Shown: positions 6,639 to 15,184 of the stretch, piece after piece
Layout: each line of letters begins with the position of its first letter
How positions within the stretch are numbered: position 1 is the first letter of the stretch
NCBI GenBank assembly: GCA_964650965.1
Contig: CAZYYO010000010.1
Span: 1 to 50,757 of the forward strand
DNA from: CAZYYO01 sp964650965
Lineage (GTDB): Bacteria > Bacillota > Clostridia > Lachnospirales > Lachnospiraceae
Direction of reading: 5' to 3'
Length of the DNA stretch: 50,757 nucleotides
The notes under the pieces: generated by a model
Databases searched by the model: none
Seen by the model: the letters and a program-made list of their open reading frames with translations, nothing else
What the model was told of the DNA's origin: nothing
Translations under genes and position numbers: made by a program

Positions 6639-6913
6639 CTTAGGTGTGTGCTGCCTGCTGTTTGTTTTAATTCCTCGCAGGCTCTTTGGAATACATTACC
6701 AAATCCCATTGCCGATTCCCGTCTGTTGTCATTCTGGTAGCCTTCCCTGTAACCGGAATCTTCGGAACTGGAATACTCGGCTACTGCCGAAACCTTAAAA
6801 TACATATCAAATACGATTGCTTTGATCCCCTCCCTGGTGTATATTTTAACGGTTTCAGAAGTATTTCGGAATACTTCTATCCTTAGAATATCACCATTTT
6901 GTGGTTTCGTCAA
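6629..6913 (-). CDS. Small hypothetical protein (94 aa), start uncertain
   Basis: I do not recognise this protein. The frame opens after a TAG at 6923-6925. The only start giving full length is TTG at 6911-6913, with no clear Shine-Dalgarno sequence. An internal ATG at 6806-6808 would give 59 residues. Visible features are a charged N-terminal half, a Ser/Glu/Asn-rich middle (EYSSSEDSGYREGYQNDNRR) and a C-terminal GFGNVFQRACEELKQT that looks amphipathic. Codon choice resembles the neighbours. It follows the HAD gene by 22 bases and its stop falls inside the operon terminator. It could be a real tail gene or a decayed remnant. Confidence 0.5.
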   Translation of the reverse strand: MTKPQNGDILRIEVFRNTSETVKIYTREGIKAIVFDMYFKVSAVAEYSSSEDSGYREGYQNDNRRESAMGFGNVFQRACEELKQTAGSTHLSGS

Positions 6914-6935
6914 TCCATACCACTATATTTAGTAT

Positions 6936-7751
6936 TTATAAAATAAATTTCCCAATAACTTCTTGAATAGCGTCATGATTATTATCCTTTTCCGTTACAT
7001 AATCAGCACATTGTTTTGCTTCTTCTATGCCATTTTTCATGCACACTCCGATTCCTGCCGCTTTTATCATCGGAATATCATTTTGTTCATCCCCTACTGC
7101 AATGGTCTGGGCAATAGGTACATCTAAATAGGATGCCAGATATTCTAATCCACTTCCCTTATTTGCACCTGCCTTACAATATTCCAAAAAATATGGGCTT
7201 GAGAAGAAGCTGTCGAATCGCCCCTGCTGTTGGGGCAGATACTCCTGCCCAAAGGATAACAATCGTGACCGGTTCTTATAATCAATTGCCATCACTTTAT
7301 ATAACGACTGCTCCTTCAATTCCTCCAAACTACCTAACAGATGCACCCGCTCTAACGCCTTGCTATTGTACTGATGCAGCTCCTGGCAGTCGTGCAGTGT
7401 AAATAAGGTATCCTCACTAAAGGTCTGACAATAGATTCCCTGCTTCTCAAGTTCTGCCATGAGCCCAATGGCATCCTCAGACTTCATAGGGCTGCGCATT
7501 TTAATTTCATCCTGGCTGCAATCGTATAAAATACTTCCCTGAAAGGGCAACATATAGCAATGCTCACGATTCAGCTTCAAATCTCTGGTAAGTATTTTAC
7601 AGCTTTCCACTGGACGTCCGGTATTAATTGCCACATAGTGTCCCTGTAACAACATTTCGTGAATCGCCCGCGCATTTCCCGCACTAATTGTTTTATCTTT
7701 GGACAACAAGGTGTCATCTAAATCCAGAAATAGAATTTTCCTATTCCTCAT
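6936..7751 (-). CDS. Cof-type HAD-IIB family phosphatase
   Basis: This 271-aa protein is a cytoplasmic haloacid-dehalogenase phosphatase of the Cof/YidA group, which acts on sugar phosphates or other small phosphorylated metabolites; the substrate cannot be told. All four motifs are present: DLDDT near residue 10 (nucleophile and acid Asp), NTGRP (motif II), the Lys in NKGSGLEYLASYL, and GDEQNDIPMIKAA (metal-binding Asp). The ATG at 7749-7751 overlaps the end of ppk1 by 11 bases and has GAGGGA about six bases upstream. A longer frame reaching 7865 lies inside ppk1 and is rejected. The overlap implies cotranscription with polyphosphate kinase. Confidence 0.9.
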   Translation of the reverse strand: MRNRKILFLDLDDTLLSKDKTISAGNARAIHEMLLQGHYVAINTGRPVESCKILTRDLKLNREHCYMLPFQGSILYDCSQDEIKMRSPMKSEDAIGLMAELEKQGIYCQTFSEDTLFTLHDCQELHQYNSKALERVHLLGSLEELKEQSLYKVMAIDYKNRSRLLSFGQEYLPQQQGRFDSFFSSPYFLEYCKAGANKGSGLEYLASYLDVPIAQTIAVGDEQNDIPMIKAAGIGVCMKNGIEEAKQCADYVTEKDNNHDAIQEVIGKFIL

Positions 7752-9921
7752 TGCTTCCCTCTTCTTCAATCGCCCAGATAGGAATGAATTTATGATCCTT
7801 CCAGTGGGTCTGTACTGTTTTGTTTGCTGCCATAGCTTCCTGACAGAATTGATTCTGAGAGCCAACTAAGGTCTTGCCTCTCCGGTCACACCGTACATAT
7901 TCTCCTGCCGGATTCATATGGTATGCCTTCAGATTGTCCTGCAGCTGTACATCTAAGATATGCTTCACCTCTCCTTTTAAGCGGTCGTCACTTACCGGGA
8001 AGATAATCTCCACACGACGGTCCAGATTTCTTGGCATCCAGTCAGCGCTGCCCATATAGATATCCTCCTGACCATTATTATAGAAGTAGAAGATTCTGCT
8101 GTGCTCTAAGAAGTTTCCAACAATGGAGCTTACATGAATATTTTCACTTACTCCTTCGATTCCTATCCGAAGGCAGCAGATGCCCCGGATAATCAGATAG
8201 ATTTCCACTCCAGCGGCACTGGCTTCATATAAAGCCGCTATAATTTCCTTATCACACAAGGAATTCATCTTGGCAATAATTCTTGCCTCTTTGCCTTCTT
8301 TGGCATGCTTTGTCTCTCGATTAATTAAGGCGATAAATTTCTTGCGAAGCCAAATTGGTGCTACAACCAGTCGATTCCAGCCTGCAGGCTCAGAATATCC
8401 GCTTAACATATTAAATACTGCGGTAGCATCCTGACCAATTGCTTCTGAGCAGGTGAAGATACCACAATCCGTATACAGCTTAGCTGTAGAATCATTGTAA
8501 TTTCCTGTACCAAGATGAATATAGCGTTTGATGCCATCCTCTTCCCTGCGAACTACCAGGGCAATCTTACAATGGGTCTTTAATCCAACCAAACCATAAA
8601 TAACATGACAGCCAGCCTTCTCTAACTTCTTGGCCCATACAATATTATTTTCTTCATCAAATCTAGCCTTTAGCTCTACTAATACCGTAACCTGCTTTCC
8701 ATTTTCAGCAGCCTTAGCTAATGCCGCAATAATAGGAGAATTACCGCTGACACGATACAGTGTCTGCTTAATTGCCAGAACCTGGGGGTCATTGGCTGCC
8801 TGAGTAATAAAGTCTACTACCGGGTCAAACGTCTCATAAGGATGGTGCAGGAAGATATCTCCCTTACTGATTTCTGCAAATATACTGTCTCCAGGGTTAA
8901 TTCTTGGATTCTTCTGAGGGATATATGGCTCATTTCTTAAATCCTGACAGCCCTCTAATCCATACATTTTCATAAGGAAGGTAAGGTCAAGAGGTCCGTT
9001 TAATTGGAAGATATCTTCCTTGGCAACCTGAAGCTGCTCCTGGAGCATGGCAAGAAGTCTTTTATCCATCTTGTCTTCTACCTCTAGACGAATGACTTCT
9101 CCCCACTGACGCTTCTTCAACTGCTTTTGAATTTCCTTTAGCAAGTCAGATGCTTCATCCTCGTCAAAGGATAAATCTGCATTACGCATAATTCGATATG
9201 GATATGCACAAATCACGTCATAATTAAGAAACAGCTTATCTATATTCTTCTCAATCACCTGTTCTAACAACAGGAAGGCATACATATCTCCCTCTGGAAC
9301 CGGGATTGGCACCAATCTTGGAAGTACGCTGGGCACCTGCACCGTAGCAAATTCCAGATTCTTATCATTTTCCTTTGCTTTTTTCAGCAGCTTAGAACCA
9401 TTGTTCTTGCTGGTAATCAAAGCTGCAATATTTAATGTTTTATTCCGAATCAGCGGAAATGGTCTGGATGCATCCACTGCCATTGGAGTCAGCACGGGGT
9501 ATACATGTTCCATAAAATACTGATCCACATAGGCTGCCTGCTGCTCATTTAAATCCTCATAAGCATCTAAGACCTGAATGCCCCTGGTTTTAAGCAGTGG
9601 AGTTAAGCTGCGATTATAGGTGGAATACTGTACATTTACCAGCTCTCTGGTATCCTTATTGATTTCCTTTAGCTGTTCTGTGGCAGTCATTCCTGCCAAA
9701 TCCTTCTTCTTATATTCTGCGTGAACCATATCCTTTAGGGAAGCTACTCTTACCATAAAGAACTCATCTAAATTAGAGCTGGTAATACTTACAAATTTCA
9801 AACGCTCCAACACAGGAATACTTTTGTCTCTGGCTTCATTTAATACACGTCGATTGAATTTCAGCCAGCTTAACTCTCGATTCTCATAATATTCTGGATT
9901 TTCAAAATTAATGCTGCTCAT
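7741..9921 (-). CDS. ppk1: Polyphosphate kinase 1
   Basis: PPK1 reversibly polymerises the gamma phosphate of ATP into inorganic polyphosphate through a phosphohistidine. The 726-aa product is full length with N, head and two C-terminal phospholipase-D-like domains. It begins with the typical ENRELSWLKFNRRVL. The autophosphorylated His lies in GLKTHCKIAL, the second His in EHSRIFYF, and the conserved GTGNYND and SADWMPRNLDRRVE are present. The ATG at 9919-9921 has AGGAGG five bases upstream; a TTG six codons earlier is rejected. It is 25 bases after ppx and overlaps the HAD gene, so synthesis and breakdown of polyphosphate are encoded side by side. Confidence 0.97.
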   Translation of the reverse strand: MSSINFENPEYYENRELSWLKFNRRVLNEARDKSIPVLERLKFVSITSSNLDEFFMVRVASLKDMVHAEYKKKDLAGMTATEQLKEINKDTRELVNVQYSTYNRSLTPLLKTRGIQVLDAYEDLNEQQAAYVDQYFMEHVYPVLTPMAVDASRPFPLIRNKTLNIAALITSKNNGSKLLKKAKENDKNLEFATVQVPSVLPRLVPIPVPEGDMYAFLLLEQVIEKNIDKLFLNYDVICAYPYRIMRNADLSFDEDEASDLLKEIQKQLKKRQWGEVIRLEVEDKMDKRLLAMLQEQLQVAKEDIFQLNGPLDLTFLMKMYGLEGCQDLRNEPYIPQKNPRINPGDSIFAEISKGDIFLHHPYETFDPVVDFITQAANDPQVLAIKQTLYRVSGNSPIIAALAKAAENGKQVTVLVELKARFDEENNIVWAKKLEKAGCHVIYGLVGLKTHCKIALVVRREEDGIKRYIHLGTGNYNDSTAKLYTDCGIFTCSEAIGQDATAVFNMLSGYSEPAGWNRLVVAPIWLRKKFIALINRETKHAKEGKEARIIAKMNSLCDKEIIAALYEASAAGVEIYLIIRGICCLRIGIEGVSENIHVSSIVGNFLEHSRIFYFYNNGQEDIYMGSADWMPRNLDRRVEIIFPVSDDRLKGEVKHILDVQLQDNLKAYHMNPAGEYVRCDRRGKTLVGSQNQFCQEAMAANKTVQTHWKDHKFIPIWAIEEEGSNEE

Positions 9922-9946
9922 GTTTGCCTCCTCTTGCAACGCTTTC

Positions 9947-11473
9947 CTACGCTAATATCTTTCGTTCCTTCATCACCGGGCGAATGGAGAATACACTTTC
10001 AAAGAAATCCCCCTTCTCATCAAACAGTCCCTTCTCTAATGCAATGGAATCCTCAGATTCGATTACAATACGAAGCTCACGGTCCTTAATACTCATCTTA
10101 ACATTTTTAAATTTCTGTTTATGACTTCGATCCATGGCATTTGCTACTTTTAAGATAGCAAGAAGCTTCACTACCGTCATGTAATCCTCTTCTGTAAACC
10201 GGTCTGCCAATTCGTCATAAGGCATCAGAGGTTTCCGGTTGAAGGATACAATCATAGCTACCATTTCCCGCTCCTTGTGGGTTAATCCTAGAATCTCAGA
10301 AGCCATAATAATGGTATAGGAGCAATCCGAAGCCTCTGCAATACTGATATATTTACCACAATCATGTAAAATAGCTGCCGCAGACATTAATACCCGTTCC
10401 TTCTTGCCCATTCCATGATACTTTTTCATGGTATCAAAAATCTGCAAAGAAAGTCGCTCTAAAGCTTTCAAATGCGGCTGGTAGCTTCCATAACGCTTAG
10501 CAATGGACCAGGCTGCACTGATTACATCCTCATCAAAATCATGACTTGATTTCAGAAGCTTCTGCTCAACGCCATAGTCATAAGCAATTCCTTCATTCAC
10601 AGCCACACCAGGTACCATAACATACTTTGCATCCATCTTATCTGCAATGGCACTGTGCAGCAGGACAAAGGCCTGAAGCAAGCCATCATTATCCTCTAAA
10701 ATATCAATATCTATGGAGCCTCCCGGTACATTCTGCTGTCCTAATTTGGCAAGATATTTCTGAAACACCTCTGTCTTCATGGTCTTTCCATCCGGCTCCA
10801 TACCAGTGCCACGAACCAGTGCCGAAACATTATCCCCTAAGAGAATCATATACTTTAGATTGATTTCCTGCAGGAACATCATACAGAATACGTCCAGCTC
10901 CTTATATATCATTTCTGATATCTGCTGCACATGATCCTCTGCATTTTCCAGTCGCTTTAAGTTCTCCCGCATGGCTACCGTACCAAGCATCAGATGCTGG
11001 GTAGTAACAATCTTACTATGGCGAAACAGGGTAATCTGCAGGCTGGCACCACCTACGTCTACAATCACAGCACTGTCCTTTACCATTTCTTCAAAGGAGG
11101 GATCCGACGCCACTGCCTTATAGCCCAGGAAACGATGCTCAGAGTTACTTAGCACATTTACCTTCAAATCTGTCCGCAGCTTAATTTGTTCTAACACAAA
11201 CAGCTCGTTGGCAGCTCCATGAAGTGTTGCACCGGAATATGCCAGATAATCATCCACATGATACATTTCCATGGTATGCTTCATATCAAGAAGTACACGA
11301 CACAGCTTATCTGTAGTATCAAAGCTGACGCTGCCCTTCTCATACAAATCAGATACCAGCTGGGTCTGAGTTTTCAGACAATCAATTTCCCGTAAAGGCT
11401 TCCCCTTGGTAATTTCGAATATCTTCATAATCACTTCATAGCTTCCAATATAAATTGATGCAAATGTTTTCAA
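9947..11473 (-). CDS. ppx: Exopolyphosphatase, Ppx/GppA family with HD domain
   Basis: Ppx removes terminal phosphates from polyphosphate; GppA relatives act on pppGpp, so either activity is possible. The roughly 508-aa protein has an N-terminal actin-like fold (IYIGSYEVIMKIFE, and DVGGASLQITLF as the second phosphate-binding motif). A C-terminal HD domain has HDCGKYI around residue 365. Two starts compete. GTG at 11480-11482 overlaps the upstream stop but lies one base from AAGGAG. TTG at 11471-11473 has nine-base spacing and is preferred. The gene directly follows the DUF815 ATPase and precedes ppk1. Confidence 0.92.
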   Translation of the reverse strand: MKTFASIYIGSYEVIMKIFEITKGKPLREIDCLKTQTQLVSDLYEKGSVSFDTTDKLCRVLLDMKHTMEMYHVDDYLAYSGATLHGAANELFVLEQIKLRTDLKVNVLSNSEHRFLGYKAVASDPSFEEMVKDSAVIVDVGGASLQITLFRHSKIVTTQHLMLGTVAMRENLKRLENAEDHVQQISEMIYKELDVFCMMFLQEINLKYMILLGDNVSALVRGTGMEPDGKTMKTEVFQKYLAKLGQQNVPGGSIDIDILEDNDGLLQAFVLLHSAIADKMDAKYVMVPGVAVNEGIAYDYGVEQKLLKSSHDFDEDVISAAWSIAKRYGSYQPHLKALERLSLQIFDTMKKYHGMGKKERVLMSAAAILHDCGKYISIAEASDCSYTIIMASEILGLTHKEREMVAMIVSFNRKPLMPYDELADRFTEEDYMTVVKLLAILKVANAMDRSHKQKFKNVKMSIKDRELRIVIESEDSIALEKGLFDEKGDFFESVFSIRPVMKERKILA

Positions 11474-11478
11474 AGATT

Positions 11479-12756
11479 TCACGCTCCTTCTTGACCGCTT
11501 AAATAATCAATAAACTGCTGGGCTGTTCTACCGGATAATCCTCCATGGCTCATTTCCCATTTGTTTGCTTCCTTTAGAATTTCTTCATCTGAAATGGTAA
11601 GATGATATTTATTCTTCAGGGTTAATACAATATGCTCAAATTCCTTCTTGCTGGGAGAGCCAAAATAAATGGTCACTCCAAATCTGGCTACCAGAGACAG
11701 CTTCTCCTGAACGGTGTCATTCTTATGGAGGTCATCATATTCGGACTTATCCTTGAAGGTTTCTCTTACTAGATGTCTCCGGTTAGAGGTTGCATAAATT
11801 AACACATTGTCCGGCTTCTTCTCCAAGCCGCCTTCAATGACTGCCTTTAAATACTTATATTCTATTTCAAATTCCTCAAAGGACAAATCATCCATATAGA
11901 TAATAAACTTGTAATTGCGATTCTTAATCTGGGCAATGACAGAATTCAAATCCTTGAACTGGTGCTTATACACCTCAATCATACGAAGTCCATCATCATA
12001 GTATCGATTAATAATTGCCTTAATACTGGAGGATTTTCCAGTACCTGCATCACCGAACATCAGACAGTTATTGGCTTTCTTTCCATATACAAAGGCTTCG
12101 GTATTATCAATCAGCTTCTTTTTTTGAATCTCGTAGCCAACCAAATCCTCTAACTGAACATGGGCAATATTGGTAATAGGAATAATTTCTCCATCCTCTC
12201 CGATACGAAAGGCTTTATGCAGCCCAAATTTACCTACACCAAAGCTTTTATAAAATCCCGCAACCTGGCTTTGGAATTCTGCAACATTTTCTGTATGCTC
12301 TAATGCAATGGCAAGATCACAGATACAGTCGCGAATTCTATGGTTAAATACATTTCCTATATCCTTAGAGTTATCAAATGCTATCAGGTTCTCATAGTCA
12401 TAAGGGAAGAATTCCTGCAGACTGGTTAAATCAAAATCAAACAGCTCCTTTAAAATCTCAAAGTCTCCCATTGCCACACGGCTAATGGCTCCTCCCACAT
12501 CTCCTGTCATCTCACAGCTTCTGCTGTATACATTTTCATTGCTGACCATTCGATGGGTCAGGTAGCAATGCCACAGATTTCCATAGAATCCATGGGATAC
12601 TCCCTCTTCTACCAGCTCGTATATGCATTGGTAAAAGGCTGCATTTTCCTCCAGAGCAATAATTTCCTTTTGCTTCACCTTGTAAATCATATTTGAAAAT
12701 CTGTAAAACAATGTATCCTGATTCTGTCGATATAACACTAATTTATCTATATTCAT
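11479..12756 (-). CDS. DUF815-type AAA+ ATPase
   Basis: This 425-aa cytoplasmic protein matches the DUF815 group of AAA+-like ATPases, whose function is unknown. A poorly conserved N-terminal region of about 190 residues is followed by the ATPase core. Walker A FGDAGTGKSSSIKAI is near residue 230, a Walker B-like IYMDDLSFEEFE near 285, sensor-1-like IYATSNRRHL near 320, and an arginine-containing segment with SLVARFGVTIYFG precedes the lid. There is no membrane segment. The ATG at 12754-12756 has GAGGA eight bases upstream and lies 21 bases after pheA. Its position between pheA and ppx/ppk1 is the only functional hint, suggesting a role linked to phosphate or starvation response (inference). 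Confidence 0.85.
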   Translation of the reverse strand: MNIDKLVLYRQNQDTLFYRFSNMIYKVKQKEIIALEENAAFYQCIYELVEEGVSHGFYGNLWHCYLTHRMVSNENVYSRSCEMTGDVGGAISRVAMGDFEILKELFDFDLTSLQEFFPYDYENLIAFDNSKDIGNVFNHRIRDCICDLAIALEHTENVAEFQSQVAGFYKSFGVGKFGLHKAFRIGEDGEIIPITNIAHVQLEDLVGYEIQKKKLIDNTEAFVYGKKANNCLMFGDAGTGKSSSIKAIINRYYDDGLRMIEVYKHQFKDLNSVIAQIKNRNYKFIIYMDDLSFEEFEIEYKYLKAVIEGGLEKKPDNVLIYATSNRRHLVRETFKDKSEYDDLHKNDTVQEKLSLVARFGVTIYFGSPSKKEFEHIVLTLKNKYHLTISDEEILKEANKWEMSHGGLSGRTAQQFIDYLSGQEGA

Positions 12757-12777
12757 TTTCTTATCCTCGGTTTCCTT

Positions 12778-13911
12778 CTAGTAATTTCCCAAAATTCTCA
12801 TATCAATGGTTTCTTCCTTCAATCCCCGCAAGGCATTTTGTACCGCTTCCTGCTGTAAATTCCCCTCAATATCTATAAAGAAGCGATATTCCCAGTTTCT
12901 TCCCTTTAAGGGTCTGGATTCGATTTTCGTCATATTTAAGCCATTGAATATAAAGTGGGACAGAACATGATATAAGGAGCCTGTCTCATGAGGTAATTCA
13001 AAGGTAAGAGATATTTTCTCCGCATGGGATAAATATTTCTTCTCTCGAGATACAATAATAAATCTTGTTTCGTTGGTTTTATTGTCCTGGATTGCCTCCT
13101 CTAATACCTGAAGGTCATACAAATCGGCATTAATCTTTCCGGCAATGGCTGCCTGATTTTTCCTGTCGTCTTCTTTGATTTTTAAGGCTGACATGGCAGT
13201 ATTCTTCATGCTCACCGTTTCAAATTCCGGATGCTTCTGCTGTAAATAGTTCTCACACTGCATCAATGCCTGGGGATGAGAATATACACAGGTAATATCA
13301 GAAAGCTTCGCACCCTTAACCCCCAGCAGTGCATGGTCAATTTTAATAATCTGCTCTCCGATAATGGAAACATCATATTCTAAAAGCAGGTCAAAATTCT
13401 CAGCAACCACTCCTGCAGAAGAGTTTTCAATAGGAAGCACTGCATAATCTGCATCCCCTTGTTGAATTGCCTGCATTGCCTCTCTCCAGGTATCAACATG
13501 ATAGCTGTTATCTGCATTGAGAAAGAAGGCCTTCATAGCTTCCTGGCTGTATGCCCCTTCTACTCCCTGAAACACAATTTTTTTATTTGTAAAATCAAAT
13601 TCGCTGACACACTGATATTTTGTTTTGGCAATTAATCCATGCTCTGCCAGCTTGCCGTATTGCTTCTTACGGCTGGTAGACATAATCTGTTCAAACAGCT
13701 CTACAATCCCCTGCTTGGAGAAATCATCCTTTGCTAAGGACGATAAGGTTGCAAGCTTCTCCTGCTCCCGTTCCCGGTCAAATACATTCTTATGGTTGGC
13801 AATCTTATAATCTGCCACCTGATCTGCTAACTGCAGCCGCTGCTCATATAAAGAGAGAATTTGCCCATCAATGGAATCAATTTCCTCTCGAATCTCCAGT
13901 AAATCCTTCAT
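12778..13911 (-). CDS. pheA: Bifunctional chorismate mutase / prephenate dehydratase (P-protein)
   Basis: The P-protein converts chorismate to prephenate and on to phenylpyruvate, the committed steps to phenylalanine. The 377-aa product shows all three domains. The AroQ chorismate mutase helix bundle is at 1-85 (IREEIDSIDGQILSLYEQR). The dehydratase domain is at about 107-285, with FQGVEGAYSQEA and the TRFIIVSR motif. A C-terminal ACT domain carries ESRPLKGRNWEYRFFID, the Phe-binding ESRP motif implying feedback inhibition. The ATG at 13909-13911 has GAGGAAG just upstream. It is the first gene of the operon leading to ppk1. Confidence 0.97.
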   Translation of the reverse strand: MKDLLEIREEIDSIDGQILSLYEQRLQLADQVADYKIANHKNVFDREREQEKLATLSSLAKDDFSKQGIVELFEQIMSTSRKKQYGKLAEHGLIAKTKYQCVSEFDFTNKKIVFQGVEGAYSQEAMKAFFLNADNSYHVDTWREAMQAIQQGDADYAVLPIENSSAGVVAENFDLLLEYDVSIIGEQIIKIDHALLGVKGAKLSDITCVYSHPQALMQCENYLQQKHPEFETVSMKNTAMSALKIKEDDRKNQAAIAGKINADLYDLQVLEEAIQDNKTNETRFIIVSREKKYLSHAEKISLTFELPHETGSLYHVLSHFIFNGLNMTKIESRPLKGRNWEYRFFIDIEGNLQQEAVQNALRGLKEETIDMRILGNY

Positions 13912-13963
13912 TTTCTTCCTCTTTTCCTATGACTGATATTCTTCCTTGGATTGAATTACAAAT

Positions 13964-13992
13964 ATCATATTACAAATGGAAAATTGGTGCAA
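13964..13992 (-). promoter_or_regulatory. Promoter of the pheA-DUF815-ppx-ppk1 operon
   Basis: The -35 TTGCAC (13987-13992) and -10 TATGAT (13964-13969) are separated by 17 bp, reading toward pheA. The -35 overlaps one arm of a palindrome shared with the divergent promoter. Confidence 0.8.
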
Positions 13993-14002
13993 GTACACTT
14001 GC
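13989..14002. promoter_or_regulatory. Palindromic operator candidate between divergent promoters
   Basis: The inverted repeat GCAAGT-AC-ACTTGC has 6-bp arms. One arm overlaps the minus-strand -35 and the other the plus-strand -35, so a single bound dimer could affect both promoters. No regulator gene is adjacent. Confidence 0.6.
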
Positions 14003-14027
14003 ATAATTACAGGACAGGAGATACAAT
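13999..14027 (+). promoter_or_regulatory. Promoter of the DUF5050 gene
   Basis: The -35 TTGCAT (13999-14004) and -10 TACAAT (14022-14027) are 17 bp apart. The start point would be near 14034, about 60 bases before the start codon. Confidence 0.75.
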
Positions 14028-14095
14028 TTAATTGAGATATTTTCTTAATGATTTTAACAAAAAAGATACCCCATTTGGTAAAGGGAGGGTTAAAT

Positions 14096-15115
14096 ATGCG
14101 TAAAAAAAGAAACATAGGAATTGCATTCTTCATTGTTGCCGCACTGATTGTTGTGTCTATCCTATATCATAACAGCCAAAAGGTTATCTATAATGACTAT
14201 GCCATCAACGGCAATACTCCTGGAAACCTGTATAACCAGGGGCTGTTTTGCGAAATTAATAACACGGTGTATTTCTCTAATCCATCCGACGAATATACCC
14301 TGTATTCCATGACTCCACAGGAAGAAAATAAAAAGCAGCTGTCAGAGGACAGCGTCTATTACATTAATGGAGATGACCACTATTTATATTATGCAAGGCA
14401 TAATAACAGTGACGAATCCCCTATGTCCTTTCTAAATGTCAGCCGCAACAGCTTATGTCGTATCAAGCCCAATGGTAAGGGCTTGGAAATCCTAGATGAT
14501 GACCCCTGCAATTATGTTGCGTTACTGCAAAACAGCCTCTACTACCTTCATTATAATGAAAAGGAAGCCACCACACTATATTCCATTGAAATAGATGGCA
14601 AGGATCAAACCCAGGTAACAGAAGAGGCCATTTATCCCTGCTGTAGTATTGGTAATAAAATCTATTATAACGGGGTAAATAAGGATCATAATATCTATGT
14701 AAAAAATACCGTCACAGGCTCCGCTTCTGTCATAAAGCAGGCAAATGCCTGGATGCCTGTGGTAGATAGCGGATATCTCTATTACTTAGACTGCGAAAAT
14801 AATTACCGCCTGACCCGGGTCACCATTTCAGAATCCGACCAAACCGGGGATACTGAAGAGGTTCTAACCAGCCAGGGAATATCCAGCTACAATCTCTATG
14901 GGGACTATCTCTTCTATCAAACCATAGATTCCAAGAATCCCGGCATGTATCTGATGGACCTGTCCACTCGAACCGAAACCTGCATTGCAGAAGGTAATTA
15001 CAATAATATTAATGTAACCTCCGGCTATGTATATTTTAGTGTATTTGATGATACAGGTCGTATGTACCATATGGATTATCATAAGGAAACCACAGCTACC
15101 CCATTTATCCCGTAA
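14096..15115 (+). CDS. Membrane-anchored DUF5050 beta-propeller-like protein
   Basis: This is the only plus-strand gene. The 339-aa product has a basic start (MRKKRN), a hydrophobic segment at about 7-22 acting as signal anchor, and an extracytoplasmic remainder. That part is built of repeating short strands of the type VYFSN, LYYARHNN, IYYNGVN, LYYLDCENN, LFYQTID and VYFSVFDD, the pattern of DUF5050 propeller proteins. No catalytic motif is visible; such domains are thought to bind ligands or peptidoglycan, but the function is unknown. ATG 14096-14098 follows AAGGGAGGG by seven bases; an earlier ATG at 14048 has no such site. It is monocistronic, with its own promoter and a shared terminator. 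Confidence 0.88.
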   Translation: MRKKRNIGIAFFIVAALIVVSILYHNSQKVIYNDYAINGNTPGNLYNQGLFCEINNTVYFSNPSDEYTLYSMTPQEENKKQLSEDSVYYINGDDHYLYYARHNNSDESPMSFLNVSRNSLCRIKPNGKGLEILDDDPCNYVALLQNSLYYLHYNEKEATTLYSIEIDGKDQTQVTEEAIYPCCSIGNKIYYNGVNKDHNIYVKNTVTGSASVIKQANAWMPVVDSGYLYYLDCENNYRLTRVTISESDQTGDTEEVLTSQGISSYNLYGDYLFYQTIDSKNPGMYLMDLSTRTETCIAEGNYNNINVTSGYVYFSVFDDTGRMYHMDYHKETTATPFIP

Positions 15116-15135
15116 TATAATTTGCTGTAAAAAAG

Positions 15136-15178
15136 AAATCGTAAATTCTACCAATGAAGACAGTAGAATTTACGATTT
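15136..15178. terminator. Bidirectional terminator between the DUF5050 gene and polC
   Basis: A perfect 16-bp stem (arms 15136-15151 and 15163-15178) with an 11-nt loop has a T tract on each strand. It serves the plus-strand gene ending at 15115 and the uppS-polC operon ending at 15185. Confidence 0.92.
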
Positions 15179-15184
15179 TTTATA

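Noticed and set aside
7752..7865. N-terminal extension of the HAD phosphatase inside ppk1.
   Set aside because: The sequence is the ppk1 coding region read in another frame, and an ATG with a good ribosome binding site lies at 7751.
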